Shown piece by piece: positions 1 through 9,259 of a DNA stretch of 64,000 nt; position 1 is the stretch's first letter, and each line of letters starts with the position of its first letter. The position numbers were made by a program, and so were the translations under genes. Where the stretch lies: assembly GCA_963974475.1 (NCBI GenBank), contig CAXBCR010000003.1, forward strand, positions 62,001-126,000, written 5' to 3'. This DNA comes from CAJXZP01 sp963974475. GTDB lineage: Bacteria; Bacteroidota; Bacteroidia; Flavobacteriales_G; Salibacteraceae. The notes under the pieces are model-generated. The model saw nothing but the letters and a program-made list of their open reading frames with translations. It had not been told where the DNA came from and made no database searches.

Positions 1-2215
1 GCGAAATCAAAACATAATCGTTTTTCAACATCTCAAGTACGTGGGGGTCACTCCAAACTTGCTCTTCCATTTTACGGCAATTCACGCAAGCCCAACCTGT
101 GAAATCTAATAAAACCGGAAGATTAGCCTCTTTTGCATACGCCATTCCCGTTTCGTAATCGTGAAAACAATTAATGTTATATGGACAATGGTCTGGCTCT
201 GCTCCTTTTGGGATTTCTGAGTTTGATCCAGACACTACCACGGCAGAAGACTTGTAACCTACACCATTGGGTGATTCACTGTAAAATGCTGGTGGCGGAA
301 ATCCGGAAATTATTCTTAATGGCGCTCCCCACATTCCAGGAACGAGGTATATAGTGAACCATGAAACCAAGATGGCCAAAAGTAAGCGTCCTACAGAAAT
401 ACCATCTAAAGGTGAATCATGCGGGAGTTTAATCCACCCAAATAGGTAGATAGCTAGTGTACCAAATACGGTAATCCAAATGGCGATAAATACTTCACGT
501 GGCAACCAACCGGCTTGTAAAACTAAATCGGCATTCGATAAAAATTTGAATGCTAAAGCTAGTTCTAAGAAACCTAAAACCACCTTAACGGTATTTAACC
601 ACCCCCCCGATTTTGGTAAAGAATTCATCCAACCTGGGAACATAGCAAATAACGCAAAAGGCAAGGCCAGTGCGGTAGAGAATGAAAGCATTCCTAAAAT
701 AGGTCCCATATAGCCACCCGTAACTGCGGCATCCACTAATAACGTCCCGATGATTGGTCCGGTACATGAAAATGAAACAAGTACTAATACAAAAGCCATG
801 AAAAAGATACCGATTAATCCGCCTTTGTCGGCATTGGCATCCGCCTTATTGACCCATGAGGATGGAAGCGTGATTTCAAACGCACCTAAAAATGAAATGG
901 CAAAAACCACTAACAGCACGAAAAATGCAATGTTAAAATAAACGTTTGTGGACATTGCATTCAGTGCATCCGCACCAAAAATGGACGAAACCCCAAATCC
1001 AAGGACCACATAGATTCCAATAATAGAAAGTCCGTAAATAATCGCGTTGCTAATTCCTTCTGCTTTGGTTTTACTTTGCTTGGTAAAAAAGCTTACTGTC
1101 ATTGGTATCATTGGGAATACGCAAGGAGTTAGCAATGCGGCTAATCCTCCTAGAAAACTTAAAATCATCACGCTTAACATAGAGCGTCCTTCAGCGGGTT
1201 TTTCTGTTGTTGCAGTAGGCTCTTCAGCAATTGCTTCTTCGGTATCCATGGCTTCTCCGCCATTTCCAATAACAAATGTAAATTCTACCGCTTCTGGAGG
1301 AATACACGTATGCGCGTCACAGGCCATAAAATAAACCTCTGCGGTAATGGTTAAATCTTTTTGTTCCACTTTCACCTTTTGAGAAAGGGTAACCGTGGAT
1401 GCATAATAGTTTAGATCCATGTCAAAATTAGGATCAAATTCCACAATTAAATCTCCTTTTTCTGTTGGCTTTTCAATGGGAGCTAATCCCGCAGGCGATA
1501 AAATATTATATTCTGTAGCAATCGGGCCATCGTCTCTCGGAAGTTCCATAGAATACAAATGCCAATGCTCCTCTATAGTAGCGGTAGCTTGCAATTCGTA
1601 CACTCCATCTCCCAAATCCACAATTTTAGACTCCCATGTTACTGGGGTTAATATTCCTTGGTTTTGAGCTGGAGCCACATCTCCAGAAACAGTAATGGTT
1701 GGGGTAGATTCTGTGGTAGTTTCTGCCTTTGAGTCTTCGCTTGACGCTGCTCCTTTTACGTTAAATTCAAAGTCTAATAACTCCGGTGGCAGACATTTTT
1801 CGTCATCGCAACTCATAAATTCCAACTCGCCCGTAATCTTAGCTGAGGTGGATAACAATTTTATTTTCTGCGTAAATTTCGCTCCTTTTTCAAAGTACTT
1901 TAACGTCATTTGAAAAACCGGGTCTTCAATGGTTATTCCTTTAGGTTCCGTCATTTCACCAATGAGTTCATACGCTTTGGAAGCTTTAAACGCAAATGAA
2001 GTTGGAATTGGCCCTCCTTCCTTAACGAATTGAGAATACATGTGCCAATGTGATTCAATGGAGGCTACAAATTGTAATTCAAATTCATTATTGCCTAAAC
2101 TTTTGGTTTTGTATTCCCATTTCACCGGGTTGAAAATTTGAGCCGAGGCGGATGTCCAACCATTGAAGAGTAGGGCTATGCTTATGATGATAACACTAAA
2201 AAATTTATTTCCCAT
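1..2215 (-). CDS. dsbD: DsbD-type thiol:disulfide reductase (partial, 3' end outside window)
   Basis: Inner-membrane protein that moves electrons from cytoplasmic thioredoxin to periplasmic thiols. The ATG at 2215 gives a signal peptide ending near SASAQ. Two similar N-terminal DsbD-alpha-like domains follow (about residues 25-155 and 180-310), each with a Cys pair: CDDEKCLPPE near residue 136 and CDAHTCIPPE near 297. The CcdA-like membrane core (about 345-600) shows LTPCVFPMIP and SCTGPIIG, and a thioredoxin-like C-terminus has WACVNCRKME near 709. About 738 codons are present and the end is cut by the window edge. The usual form has one alpha domain; two is a longer architecture. A -7 box lies at 2238-2245. 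Confidence 0.93.
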   Translation of the reverse strand, partial: MGNKFFSVIIISIALLFNGWTSASAQIFNPVKWEYKTKSLGNNEFELQFVASIESHWHMYSQFVKEGGPIPTSFAFKASKAYELIGEMTEPKGITIEDPVFQMTLKYFEKGAKFTQKIKLLSTSAKITGELEFMSCDDEKCLPPELLDFEFNVKGAASSEDSKAETTTESTPTITVSGDVAPAQNQGILTPVTWESKIVDLGDGVYELQATATIEEHWHLYSMELPRDDGPIATEYNILSPAGLAPIEKPTEKGDLIVEFDPNFDMDLNYYASTVTLSQKVKVEQKDLTITAEVYFMACDAHTCIPPEAVEFTFVIGNGGEAMDTEEAIAEEPTATTEKPAEGRSMLSVMILSFLGGLAALLTPCVFPMIPMTVSFFTKQSKTKAEGISNAIIYGLSIIGIYVVLGFGVSSIFGADALNAMSTNVYFNIAFFVLLVVFAISFLGAFEITLPSSWVNKADANADKGGLIGIFFMAFVLVLVSFSCTGPIIGTLLVDAAVTGGYMGPILGMLSFSTALALPFALFAMFPGWMNSLPKSGGWLNTVKVVLGFLELALAFKFLSNADLVLQAGWLPREVFIAIWITVFGTLAIYLFGWIKLPHDSPLDGISVGRLLLAILVSWFTIYLVPGMWGAPLRIISGFPPPAFYSESPNGVGYKSSAVVVSGSNSEIPKGAEPDHCPYNINCFHDYETGMAYAKEANLPVLLDFTGWACVNCRKMEEQVWSDPHVLEMLKNDYVLIS

Positions 2216-2237
2216 TGTTGTTTATTTTACAAGACGT

Positions 2238-2245
2238 CAAAAATA
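2238..2245 (-). promoter_or_regulatory. Bacteroidota -7 promoter box for dsbD
   Basis: The minus strand reads TATTTTTG, matching TAnnTTTG, 22 bases upstream of the ATG at 2215. No well-spaced -33 TTTG is evident. Confidence 0.45.
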
Positions 2246-2354
2246 TATAATATGTGGAATGAGCTTCCCTCAAATAACTGACTTTTAACATCTAATTTTT
2301 CATTCTATAATTGGTAGCAAAGAATGGTTTCGTTTATTCAATAATCTGACTTGC

Positions 2355-3032
2355 TTACGACATTTCTTCGTTTTCCAGTAATTTGTATTTTTTGCGGATA
2401 AAATGTACCGATAGGTACATCAAAGGTGTGTCTGCTAAAGCGAACAAAACTTTATACATCCATCCATCTTTAATTAGTTCTCCCATTTCTGTAAAAGTCA
2501 TTTTGCCTATAAATAAAACACCCACTACCAAAGTGGTATCTAGCAATTGAGAAACAATGGTGGAGGCGTTATTTCGAAGCCAAAGGTGTTTCCCATTGGT
2601 GAGGCCTTTCCAAAAATGAAATAATTTTAGGTCGGCAAATTGCGCAATTAAATATGCTAACATAGAAGAAAAAACTACCCGGTAGGAATTGGCAAATACG
2701 GTACTGTATACACTATCACTAACAGGAGACTTTTCTATAGCGGGAAAAACATTTCCAAACCAAAGGATGATTAGAATAAAAACCGAAGCAAAAAAACCGG
2801 TGATAACCACATTTGTGGTTTTTCGTTTACCATAGATTTCGGAAAGAATATCGGTAATTAAAAAGGTGAAGGGGTAAGGAATCATACCAGCAGAAATTAC
2901 AAACTGCTTAAAACCAAGGTCAACGGTTACAAACTTGTTGGCAATTAAATTGGTTACCACCAATGAGGCAATAAATAAAGCCGCAAGTGTGAGGTATAAA
3001 AAATCAGCCTGTTCCTTTAATCGTTTATCCAT
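2355..3032 (-). CDS. yhhQ: Queuosine precursor transporter (YhhQ/COG1738 family)
   Basis: Integral membrane protein of 225 aa, predicted to import queuosine precursors such as preQ0/preQ1 for tRNA modification. Several hydrophobic helices are visible (about residues 17-37, 40-65, 75-95, 110-130, 160-180, 190-212). Family-typical features are the early helix with VVTNLIANK, ITDILSEIYGKR in the first loop and STIVSQLLDTTLVVG in the second half. Length fits the family. It is transcribed divergently from the DUF3108 gene. No other queuosine genes are in the window, so the substrate rests on family membership. Confidence 0.85.
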   Translation of the reverse strand: MDKRLKEQADFLYLTLAALFIASLVVTNLIANKFVTVDLGFKQFVISAGMIPYPFTFLITDILSEIYGKRKTTNVVITGFFASVFILIILWFGNVFPAIEKSPVSDSVYSTVFANSYRVVFSSMLAYLIAQFADLKLFHFWKGLTNGKHLWLRNNASTIVSQLLDTTLVVGVLFIGKMTFTEMGELIKDGWMYKVLFALADTPLMYLSVHFIRKKYKLLENEEMS

Positions 3033-3211
3033 AAATGAAAATTAATTACGCGATAAAGGTAATTTTCTTTTCATATTTCGTTAAATTACATGCGTTTATT
3101 CTGATCCTGGTAAAAATTGAAATTGGTTTTTATGGTTCATAAATTCGGCATGACATTTGAAACAAGCGAATTCTTAAGAAAATTATTTAGTAAATTCAAA
3201 ATTTGTAAATC

Positions 3212-4012
3212 ATGAAAATCCGGGTTCTCTTCATTCTTTTTTTCGCAGGTTTTTTACAACTTGCGTTCTCTGACGGCACACAAAACAACGAATATACCTC
3301 ACTTAAAATAGTGGATTATCCAGTTTTTACAAAAGGAGAAAAACTGCAATACTTAGCACATTACGGTATTTTGAATGCAGGAATTGCCACCGTAGAAATT
3401 AGCAACGGAATTCATTATGTAAATGGGAAAAAAAGCACCAAAGTGGTCGGTAAAGGATATAGTACGGGGACTTTTGATTTCTTTTTTAAAGTGCGTGACT
3501 CGTATATTACGTACATGAATGCGGAAACGCTAGAGCCATACCGCTTTGTGCGTCATGTGGATGAAGGCGGATTTGTTTTTGATCAAGAGTATAATTTTAA
3601 TCACGCCAACCAAACCGTTACAACCGAGAAAAAAGATACCGTCAATGTTCCTTTGGGAATTCAAGATTTGGTGAGTGCTTATTATTATGCAAGAAGTATT
3701 GATTTGAACCATTATAAGGTAGGTGATGTATTGACCTTTAAAGCTTTTGTAGATGGAAAAGTAGAGCCTATTCGTATTAAATATATTGGAAAAGAAACGG
3801 TGAAGATAAAATCCGGAAAATACAGGTGCTTTAAATTCCAACCTATTGTTCAGTCCGGTCGTGTTTTTAATGATCCAAACGATTTGGTGGTATATATTTC
3901 CGATGATAAGAATCGAATTCCTGTGCTTGTGGAAGCTAAGGTTATAGTGGGTTCTGTAAAATTGGAATTAATGACTACGGAGCGATTACTTCATCCATTA
4001 GCTAAATTGTAA
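3212..4012 (+). CDS. DUF3108 domain-containing secreted protein
   Basis: Protein of 266 aa with a signal peptide (MKIRVLFILFFAGFLQLAFS, cleavage near residue 21). The remainder matches the DUF3108 pattern: an early GEKLQYLAHYGILNAG segment, a central DFFFKVRDSYITY, then YYYARSIDLNHYKVGDV and an IKSGKYRCFKFQP strand near the C-terminus. Members are periplasmic or outer-membrane-associated beta proteins of unsettled function. It ends 6 bases before the stop of radA, which converges on it, with no hairpin between them. Confidence 0.8.
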   Translation: MKIRVLFILFFAGFLQLAFSDGTQNNEYTSLKIVDYPVFTKGEKLQYLAHYGILNAGIATVEISNGIHYVNGKKSTKVVGKGYSTGTFDFFFKVRDSYITYMNAETLEPYRFVRHVDEGGFVFDQEYNFNHANQTVTTEKKDTVNVPLGIQDLVSAYYYARSIDLNHYKVGDVLTFKAFVDGKVEPIRIKYIGKETVKIKSGKYRCFKFQPIVQSGRVFNDPNDLVVYISDDKNRIPVLVEAKVIVGSVKLELMTTERLLHPLAKL

Positions 4013-4018
4013 GGAGGG

Positions 4019-5380
4019 TTACCCAAACAATATTTCAAAAACATCATCCACTTTTTTGACTAATTTCACCTCGATAGAAGTGGAGTAACTGCTGCTCAGT
4101 TTATTGAATGACGATACGAAAATGCGTCTAAATCCTAATTTTTCGGCTTCCGAAATGCGTTGTTCAATTCTAGCTACAGGTCTAATTTCGCCTGAGAGAC
4201 CGACCTCTCCGGCAAAACAATCTTTTCCGTCAATGCTCATGTTTTCACTGGAGGATAGAATGGAGCAGACTACGGCTAAATCTACCGATGGGTCGTCTAC
4301 TTTGATGCCACCGGCCATATTTAAGAAAACATCCTGGGTACCTAATCTAAATCCACATCGTTTTTCTAAAACCGCCAAAAGCATATTCAATCTGCGAAGG
4401 TCAAATCCGGTAGCCGATCTTTGTGGAGTTCCATAAACTGCGGTACTCACTAGTGCTTGAGATTCAATCAACATAGGACGCAATCCTTCGGTAATTGCTC
4501 CAATGGCAACTCCGCTTAAGTTTTCATCATGCGTTGAAATCAATATTTCCGATGGGTTGGAGACTTCTCTTAACCCAGTTCGTTGCATTTCATAAATGCC
4601 TAATTCATTGGTTGAACCAAACCTATTTTTGATAGATCTTACCAGTCTGAAAAGATGGTTTCGGTCTCCTTCAAATTGAAGAACGGTATCTACCATGTGT
4701 TCTAGCACCTTGGGACCGGCAATGTTTCCATCTTTGGTTATATGACCAATAATAAATACAGGAACACCTGATTCTTTTGCGTATTTAATTAATTGACTGG
4801 TACATTCTCTAATTTGACTCACACTACCAGCCGAAGCTTCAATTAGCGGAGAATGAAGGGTTTGTATGGAGTCAATCACCACAATATCGGGTACTAAATC
4901 TTTGAAATGCGTAAATAAGACATCTAATGCGTTGTCGTTAACCACATAGCATTCTTCATTTTGAATTCCGGTGCGATCAGCACGCATTTTTATTTGAGAA
5001 GCGCTTTCTTCACCCGAAACGTATAACACTTTTTGAGAAACCGATAAAGCCAATTGAAGCATCAAGGTAGATTTACCAATTCCTGGTTCGCCACCTATAA
5101 GAGTCACCGAACCTCTAACTACTCCACCACCTAAAACACGATTTAGTTCTTTGTCTATTAGCTCAATTCTTGGTAAATCTTCGAAAGTCACATTCTGAAT
5201 AGCTACCGGTTTAGTGGTTTTCTTATCCGTTAGTTTTTCTGCAAAACTCTTTTTATTGGGGTCGGTAATTACTTCCTCAACGTATGTATTCCATTCACCA
5301 CAAGAGTTACATTTTCCTACCCATTGAGGGGAGTTAGCCCCGCAATTTTGACAGATATATGCTTTTTTAATTTTTGCCAT
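4019..5380 (-). CDS. radA: DNA repair protein RadA
   Basis: RecA-like ATPase of 453 aa that promotes branch migration in recombinational repair. An N-terminal zinc finger has Cys10, Cys13, Cys24 and Cys27 (CQNCG...CNSCG). Walker A is GGEPGIGKST at 96-105, the RadA-specific KNRFG motif lies near residue 250, and a Lon-protease-like C-terminal domain (about 300-453) carries SVDLAVVCSILSS. Length is standard. It is the first gene of a minus-strand run; rfaE2-like follows upstream after 87 bases, so it probably has its own promoter (-7 box at 5401-5408). Confidence 0.97.
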   Translation of the reverse strand: MAKIKKAYICQNCGANSPQWVGKCNSCGEWNTYVEEVITDPNKKSFAEKLTDKKTTKPVAIQNVTFEDLPRIELIDKELNRVLGGGVVRGSVTLIGGEPGIGKSTLMLQLALSVSQKVLYVSGEESASQIKMRADRTGIQNEECYVVNDNALDVLFTHFKDLVPDIVVIDSIQTLHSPLIEASAGSVSQIRECTSQLIKYAKESGVPVFIIGHITKDGNIAGPKVLEHMVDTVLQFEGDRNHLFRLVRSIKNRFGSTNELGIYEMQRTGLREVSNPSEILISTHDENLSGVAIGAITEGLRPMLIESQALVSTAVYGTPQRSATGFDLRRLNMLLAVLEKRCGFRLGTQDVFLNMAGGIKVDDPSVDLAVVCSILSSSENMSIDGKDCFAGEVGLSGEIRPVARIEQRISEAEKLGFRRIFVSSFNKLSSSYSTSIEVKLVKKVDDVFEILFG

Positions 5381-5400
5381 GACCCATGTTTTTTGTGCGT

Positions 5401-5408
5401 CAAAGATA
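5401..5408 (-). promoter_or_regulatory. -7 promoter box for radA
   Basis: The minus strand reads TATCTTTG (TAnnTTTG), 20 bases upstream of the radA ATG. The upstream -33 element is not clear. Confidence 0.5.
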
Positions 5409-5467
5409 TTTATCTCTTACGGAGTTGGAGTATTAAAAAGAATGACTTTGGTAAAATTTGGTAACTA

Positions 5468-5986
5468 TTATTGCTGATTGAGGGCAATAATCTTTTTTTC
5501 AATGGCTGTAGTAGAAAACCCTTCTAAAAAAGGAATAACAATGACTTGTCCGTTTTGTGCTAAAACGGTTTCCCTACCCACAATGTAGGTTTTTTTGGAA
5601 GAGTCTGTTTCTTCGGGATCGTAATCCCCTCCCTTTACAAGTACTTGAGGTTTAATGTGGTCAATGAGTTCTTGGGGTGTGTTTTGATGAAAAATAATCA
5701 CCGCATCTACAAATTGCATCGCAGCAAGAATAATGGCTCTACTGTCTTCATCCTTAATGGGTCTTGCTGGTCCCTTGTGCAAGGTTTTTACAGATGAGTC
5801 TGCGTTTAGGCCAATAATCAATTTGGTTCCTTTACTTGCAGCATCGGCTAAATAAGCAATATGTCCTTGATGAATTAAATCAAAAACCCCATTGGTAAAT
5901 ACCACTGTTTCACCGTTTAGTTTCCAGTCTTCAACGGTCTTCAATAATTGGTCTAATGGTACTATTTTACTGCGAATAGACTTCAT
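5468..5986 (-). CDS. rfaE2: D-glycero-beta-D-manno-heptose 1-phosphate adenylyltransferase-like (RfaE2/HldE C-terminal type)
   Basis: Nucleotidyltransferase of 172 aa in the cytidylyltransferase superfamily. It shows TNGVFDLIHQGH near residues 31-42 (HxGH is the nucleotide-binding motif), LIIGLNADSSVK, and VKGGDYDPEE. It corresponds to the stand-alone C-terminal half of HldE, which adenylates heptose-1-phosphate for lipopolysaccharide core synthesis. The start overlaps the 3' end of the upstream flippase-like gene by 20 bases, indicating translational coupling. No other heptose genes are nearby, so exact substrate is by homology. Confidence 0.87.
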   Translation of the reverse strand: MKSIRSKIVPLDQLLKTVEDWKLNGETVVFTNGVFDLIHQGHIAYLADAASKGTKLIIGLNADSSVKTLHKGPARPIKDEDSRAIILAAMQFVDAVIIFHQNTPQELIDHIKPQVLVKGGDYDPEETDSSKKTYIVGRETVLAQNGQVIVIPFLEGFSTTAIEKKIIALNQQ

Positions 5987-6986
5987 TGGATAGTGCTTTT
6001 CGCTTATTGTAAATTGGGATTAATAACATGGAGCCGGCTCCTAAAACTACCACCAGTAAAGTTTGAAATACCCAGGTAATCCATCCTAAAGCAGCTCCAG
6101 CTGATTCACTATATCCGTAAATGGTTAGGGCCGCTTGAATAGCTAGTGGATAAGCTCCAATACCTCCATTGGTCAATGCCATTGCTAAACCACCCAACAC
6201 AAAAGCAGTTAAGGCTTCGCCAAATGAAATAGTAGAAGTCTCTTCCAAGGCAAAGAAATTAAAGTATAGCATCAAAAAATACATCACCCAAATAAAACCA
6301 GTATGCGCTAAAAACAGCCCTTTATTTTTCATGGTTAAAATAGAGGTGATTCCAGAAACAATACCCTGAATGGCGGATTGAATTTTTTTCAAAATTTCAT
6401 TCTTCCATTCTTTTTTGTACACTAAATAAAGCCCTACAACACCAGCAATCGGGGTCGCTATTAAGGCAAATAGCACTAAGTCACCTGAAATTTTTCCAAA
6501 ATACTCCGAAAGTAAGGAATTTACATAATCGCTAATTAAATCGTACTGAATTAGCACCACAGTTGTAATAACCGCTACCAGCATAATTAAATCAGCAATG
6601 CGTTCAGCGATTACGGTACCGATGAGTTTATCGAATGGGATTTTGTCATACCTATTCATAAATCCGCATCGAGATACCTCTCCTAAACGAGGCACAGCAA
6701 GATTGATTAAATAACCAATCATTACGGTAAAAAAACTATTGATTGAATCTGGTTTATAGCCTAATGGGTCTAAGGTATATTTCCACCTTACAGCTCTACT
6801 TACATGGCTCAAAGTAGCAGGAATAACAGCTAAAATTACCCACCAATAATTGGCGTGGCTAACAGATTCCCATATTTTCTCCTTTTCTACTTCCGTAAGT
6901 GTGTCCAAAAAATACCATACCAAATACACCCCCAAACCTAATGGGAGACCAATTTTTAATGTGGAAATTGCGAATTTCTTTATCAA
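5967..6986 (-). CDS. Lysylphosphatidylglycerol synthase transmembrane-like / UPF0104 flippase-like membrane protein
   Basis: Polytopic membrane protein of 339 aa of the UPF0104/AglD-type family, without the soluble LPG-synthase domain. Family-like elements include SHVSRAVRWKY near residue 60, a central PRLGEVSRCGFMNRYDKIP and the late glycine-rich GGIGAYPLAIQAAL. The only start giving the full N-terminal helix is TTG at 6986, 6 bases downstream of the panD stop. It overlaps rfaE2 by 20 bases. Homologues are thought to act in lipid or polyisoprenyl-linked sugar handling; substrate unknown. Confidence 0.78.
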   Translation of the reverse strand: MIKKFAISTLKIGLPLGLGVYLVWYFLDTLTEVEKEKIWESVSHANYWWVILAVIPATLSHVSRAVRWKYTLDPLGYKPDSINSFFTVMIGYLINLAVPRLGEVSRCGFMNRYDKIPFDKLIGTVIAERIADLIMLVAVITTVVLIQYDLISDYVNSLLSEYFGKISGDLVLFALIATPIAGVVGLYLVYKKEWKNEILKKIQSAIQGIVSGITSILTMKNKGLFLAHTGFIWVMYFLMLYFNFFALEETSTISFGEALTAFVLGGLAMALTNGGIGAYPLAIQAALTIYGYSESAGAALGWITWVFQTLLVVVLGAGSMLLIPIYNKRKALSNEVYSQ

Positions 6987-6992
6987 AGGTTG

Positions 6993-7343
6993 TTATTTAA
7001 GTAGGTTGTTTTCTTCATTTGGAAATACAATAGCGGGTTGGAAAGATTTGGCTTCTTCAAAATCCATTATTCCATACGAAATAATGATTACCAAATCACC
7101 TACCGCTACTCTTCTTGCAGCAGGGCCATTTAAGCAGACTTCTCCGCTACCACGCTTACCTTTAATGATATACGTTTCTAGTCGTTCACCATTATTAATA
7201 TTAACGATTTGAACTTTTTCGCCTTCTATCATATTGGCGGCATCCAATAAATCTTCATCTATGGTGATACTACCAATGTAATTTAAGTCCGCCTCTGTAA
7301 CCTTTACTCGGTGGATTTTTGATTTGAAAACTTCAATCTGCAT
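6993..7343 (-). CDS. panD: Aspartate 1-decarboxylase
   Basis: Makes beta-alanine from aspartate for pantothenate synthesis. The 116-aa proenzyme has the self-cleavage site Gly24-Ser25 in YIGSITID, which yields the pyruvoyl group, and NGERLETYIIKG and GPAARRVAVGDLVIIISYG typical of the family. It lies next to panC (76-base gap), so two consecutive pantothenate-pathway genes are read in the same direction. It has its own -7 box, so it need not be co-transcribed with panC. Confidence 0.97.
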   Translation of the reverse strand: MQIEVFKSKIHRVKVTEADLNYIGSITIDEDLLDAANMIEGEKVQIVNINNGERLETYIIKGKRGSGEVCLNGPAARRVAVGDLVIIISYGIMDFEEAKSFQPAIVFPNEENNLLK

Positions 7344-7362
7344 TTGCTCTCTAAAATTTGTG

Positions 7363-7390
7363 CAAAATTAGCATTAATCTTTTTAACCAA
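7363..7390 (-). promoter_or_regulatory. Promoter for panD
   Basis: The minus strand has TAATTTTG at 7370-7363 (TAnnTTTG) with TTG at 7390-7388, 17 bases upstream as a possible -33 element. The ATG is 20 bases downstream. Confidence 0.5.
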
Positions 7391-7419
7391 TGTCACGGAA
7401 ACTTAATTCCAAAAAATCG

Positions 7420-8259
7420 TTAGTTTAGGGCAATGTTGTCAATGAGTCGAATACCTTCAATATGAGCAGCTATAAAGGCTCGGGCGATTTGTTTTTTCGA
7501 ATTTACAGGTTGCAGATTTAACGTTTCAGCTATTTCAAAATATTCTAATTCTATTGTTTTTTCTTGTTGGAATGTCAATTTTACGCTCTCTTCAATCTCA
7601 GAATTGGGTAATATGGGGTAGTTTTCTTTCGCCCATTTTAATTGCTCAATTAATATTTCAGCGGTTTTTAACCCAGATGTACTTAAACGGACATTTCTAG
7701 AACTCATGGCTAGTCCAGAGTCTTCTCGTTTAATATCACATCCCATAATTTGAATTGGAAAACCTCTTTCAGAAACGAGCTTTTTAATCACCGCCAATTG
7801 CTGAAAATCTTTTTCTCCGAAAAAGGCAAAATCGGGTTTAATTTGCTCAAAAAATCTACCTACCACTTGGGTAACACCCAAAAAGTGACCTGGGCGATGC
7901 GCACCTTCCATTACCCCTTCTAGCAACCCAAGATTCACAACGGGGCTTTTATAGCTCGTAGGATATACCTCTGAGACGGTAGGTATAAAAACTACATCGC
8001 ATTTTGATGCTTCTAATAGTTTAAGGTCTTGATTTTCAGTTCTTGGGTAATTTTCTAAGTCGGTAGTATCATTAAATTGTGTGGGGTTTACGAAAATGGA
8101 GCAAACCGTGAGGTCGCATTGCTTAATGGATTTGTTGACTAAAGAAATATGTCCTTGATGTAATGCCCCCATGGTGGGTACAAACCCTACTTTCAGGCCT
8201 TTATCTACTTGCTTATTTAAAAAAGCTCGTAATTCTGTAAACGTTCTATAAACTAACAT
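7420..8259 (-). CDS. panC: Pantothenate synthetase
   Basis: Condenses pantoate and beta-alanine with ATP. The 279-aa protein has PTMGALHQGHISLV near residues 28-41 (HIGH-like ATP site), FVNPTQFN, FGEKDFQQLAV and the KMSKS-like AMSSRNVRLS. Length is normal. It is transcribed divergently from the starch synthase-like gene, and the two -7 boxes lie in the 123-base gap. Confidence 0.97.
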   Translation of the reverse strand: MLVYRTFTELRAFLNKQVDKGLKVGFVPTMGALHQGHISLVNKSIKQCDLTVCSIFVNPTQFNDTTDLENYPRTENQDLKLLEASKCDVVFIPTVSEVYPTSYKSPVVNLGLLEGVMEGAHRPGHFLGVTQVVGRFFEQIKPDFAFFGEKDFQQLAVIKKLVSERGFPIQIMGCDIKREDSGLAMSSRNVRLSTSGLKTAEILIEQLKWAKENYPILPNSEIEESVKLTFQQEKTIELEYFEIAETLNLQPVNSKKQIARAFIAAHIEGIRLIDNIALN

Positions 8260-8295
8260 TGTTAAACTACTTTAAATCACTCATTGCGTAGGGGG

Positions 8296-8303
8296 CAAAG
8301 CTA
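8296..8303 (-). promoter_or_regulatory. -7 promoter box for panC
   Basis: The minus strand reads TAGCTTTG (TAnnTTTG), 36 bases upstream of the panC ATG. It is divergent from the promoter at 8313-8343. Confidence 0.45.
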
Positions 8304-8312
8304 TTTGAAAAC

Positions 8313-8343
8313 TTGATTATCACTATAAAAAGTAGTACTTTTG
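8313..8343 (+). promoter_or_regulatory. Promoter for the starch synthase-DUF4270-glmS operon
   Basis: TTG at 8313-8315, a 20-base spacer, then TACTTTTG at 8336-8343 fits the Bacteroidota TTTG/TAnnTTTG promoter. The ATG is at 8383. Confidence 0.6.
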
Positions 8344-8382
8344 TGCGAATTTTTACGAAGAGAAGGAATCTAAAGCAGTTTT

Positions 8383-9222
8383 ATGAGTAAAATAAAAGTC
8401 TTGTATGTTTCGCAAGAAATCACCCCTTATGTGCCAGAGAGCGAAATGTCAACCTTGGGAAGATACCTGCCACAAAGAATGATGGAAAAAGGAATGGAAA
8501 TTAGAACTTTCATGCCTCGTTTCGGGAAAATTAATACAAGAAGACATCAACTTCATGAAGTAATACGATTATCAGGTATAAACCTTGTAGTGAATGATAT
8601 AGATCATCCGTTAATCATAAAAGTGGCATCTATTCAACCCGCAAGAATGCAGGTTTATTTTATTGATAATGAAGAGTACTTTCAACGAAAAGCATTTTTG
8701 ATTGATGAAATTGGGGAGGCTTTTCCGGATAATGATGAACGCTCTATTTTCTTTGTGAAAGGAGTTTTGGAAACGGTGAAGAAATTAGGCTGGTCGCCCG
8801 ATGTTATTCATTGTCATGGATGGATGGCTGCGCTATTGCCTGCTTACATAAAGACTACTTTTAAGAATGATCCATTGTTTAACGAAAGTAAAATCGTGTA
8901 TTCCGCTTTTAGCGATGTGCCGAATGGAGATTTGAATCAAGAGTTGAAAGGCAAGTTGAAATTTGACGACATGGATGATGAGATTTTGAAACATCTGGAT
9001 TCCATTTCTTACGATGGATTACATAAAACAGCAATCGAATTATCGGATGCCATTATTGTGGGAGATGACGCTTTAAGCGAAGAGGTGATGAATATGATTG
9101 ACGAAAAAGATTGCCCGAAATTGATTCATGATAACAATCCAGATGAATACGGTGATCCATTCGAAGCATTATACAATCAGATTCTTGATAGAGTCGAAGT
9201 AGAAGAATTACCGAACGACTAA
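8383..9222 (+). CDS. Starch/glycogen synthase N-terminal-domain protein (short GT5-like)
   Basis: Protein of 279 aa that corresponds to the N-terminal Rossmann half of GT5 glycogen synthases (KVLYVSQEITPY at the start, PDVIHCHGWMAALLPAYIK near residue 145). It lacks the C-terminal GT-B half, and the ADP-glucose KTGGLADV motif is replaced by ESEMSTLGRYLP. It is therefore unlikely to be a normal glycogen synthase. This short form between panC and a DUF4270 lipoprotein is a recurrent Bacteroidota arrangement. Its role is unknown; coupling to cell-envelope sugar metabolism is inferred only from glmS downstream. Confidence 0.8.
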   Translation: MSKIKVLYVSQEITPYVPESEMSTLGRYLPQRMMEKGMEIRTFMPRFGKINTRRHQLHEVIRLSGINLVVNDIDHPLIIKVASIQPARMQVYFIDNEEYFQRKAFLIDEIGEAFPDNDERSIFFVKGVLETVKKLGWSPDVIHCHGWMAALLPAYIKTTFKNDPLFNESKIVYSAFSDVPNGDLNQELKGKLKFDDMDDEILKHLDSISYDGLHKTAIELSDAIIVGDDALSEEVMNMIDEKDCPKLIHDNNPDEYGDPFEALYNQILDRVEVEELPND

Positions 9223-9259
9223 TATTATTCTTACATTTTTAAATAAAGTTTGGTAATCA

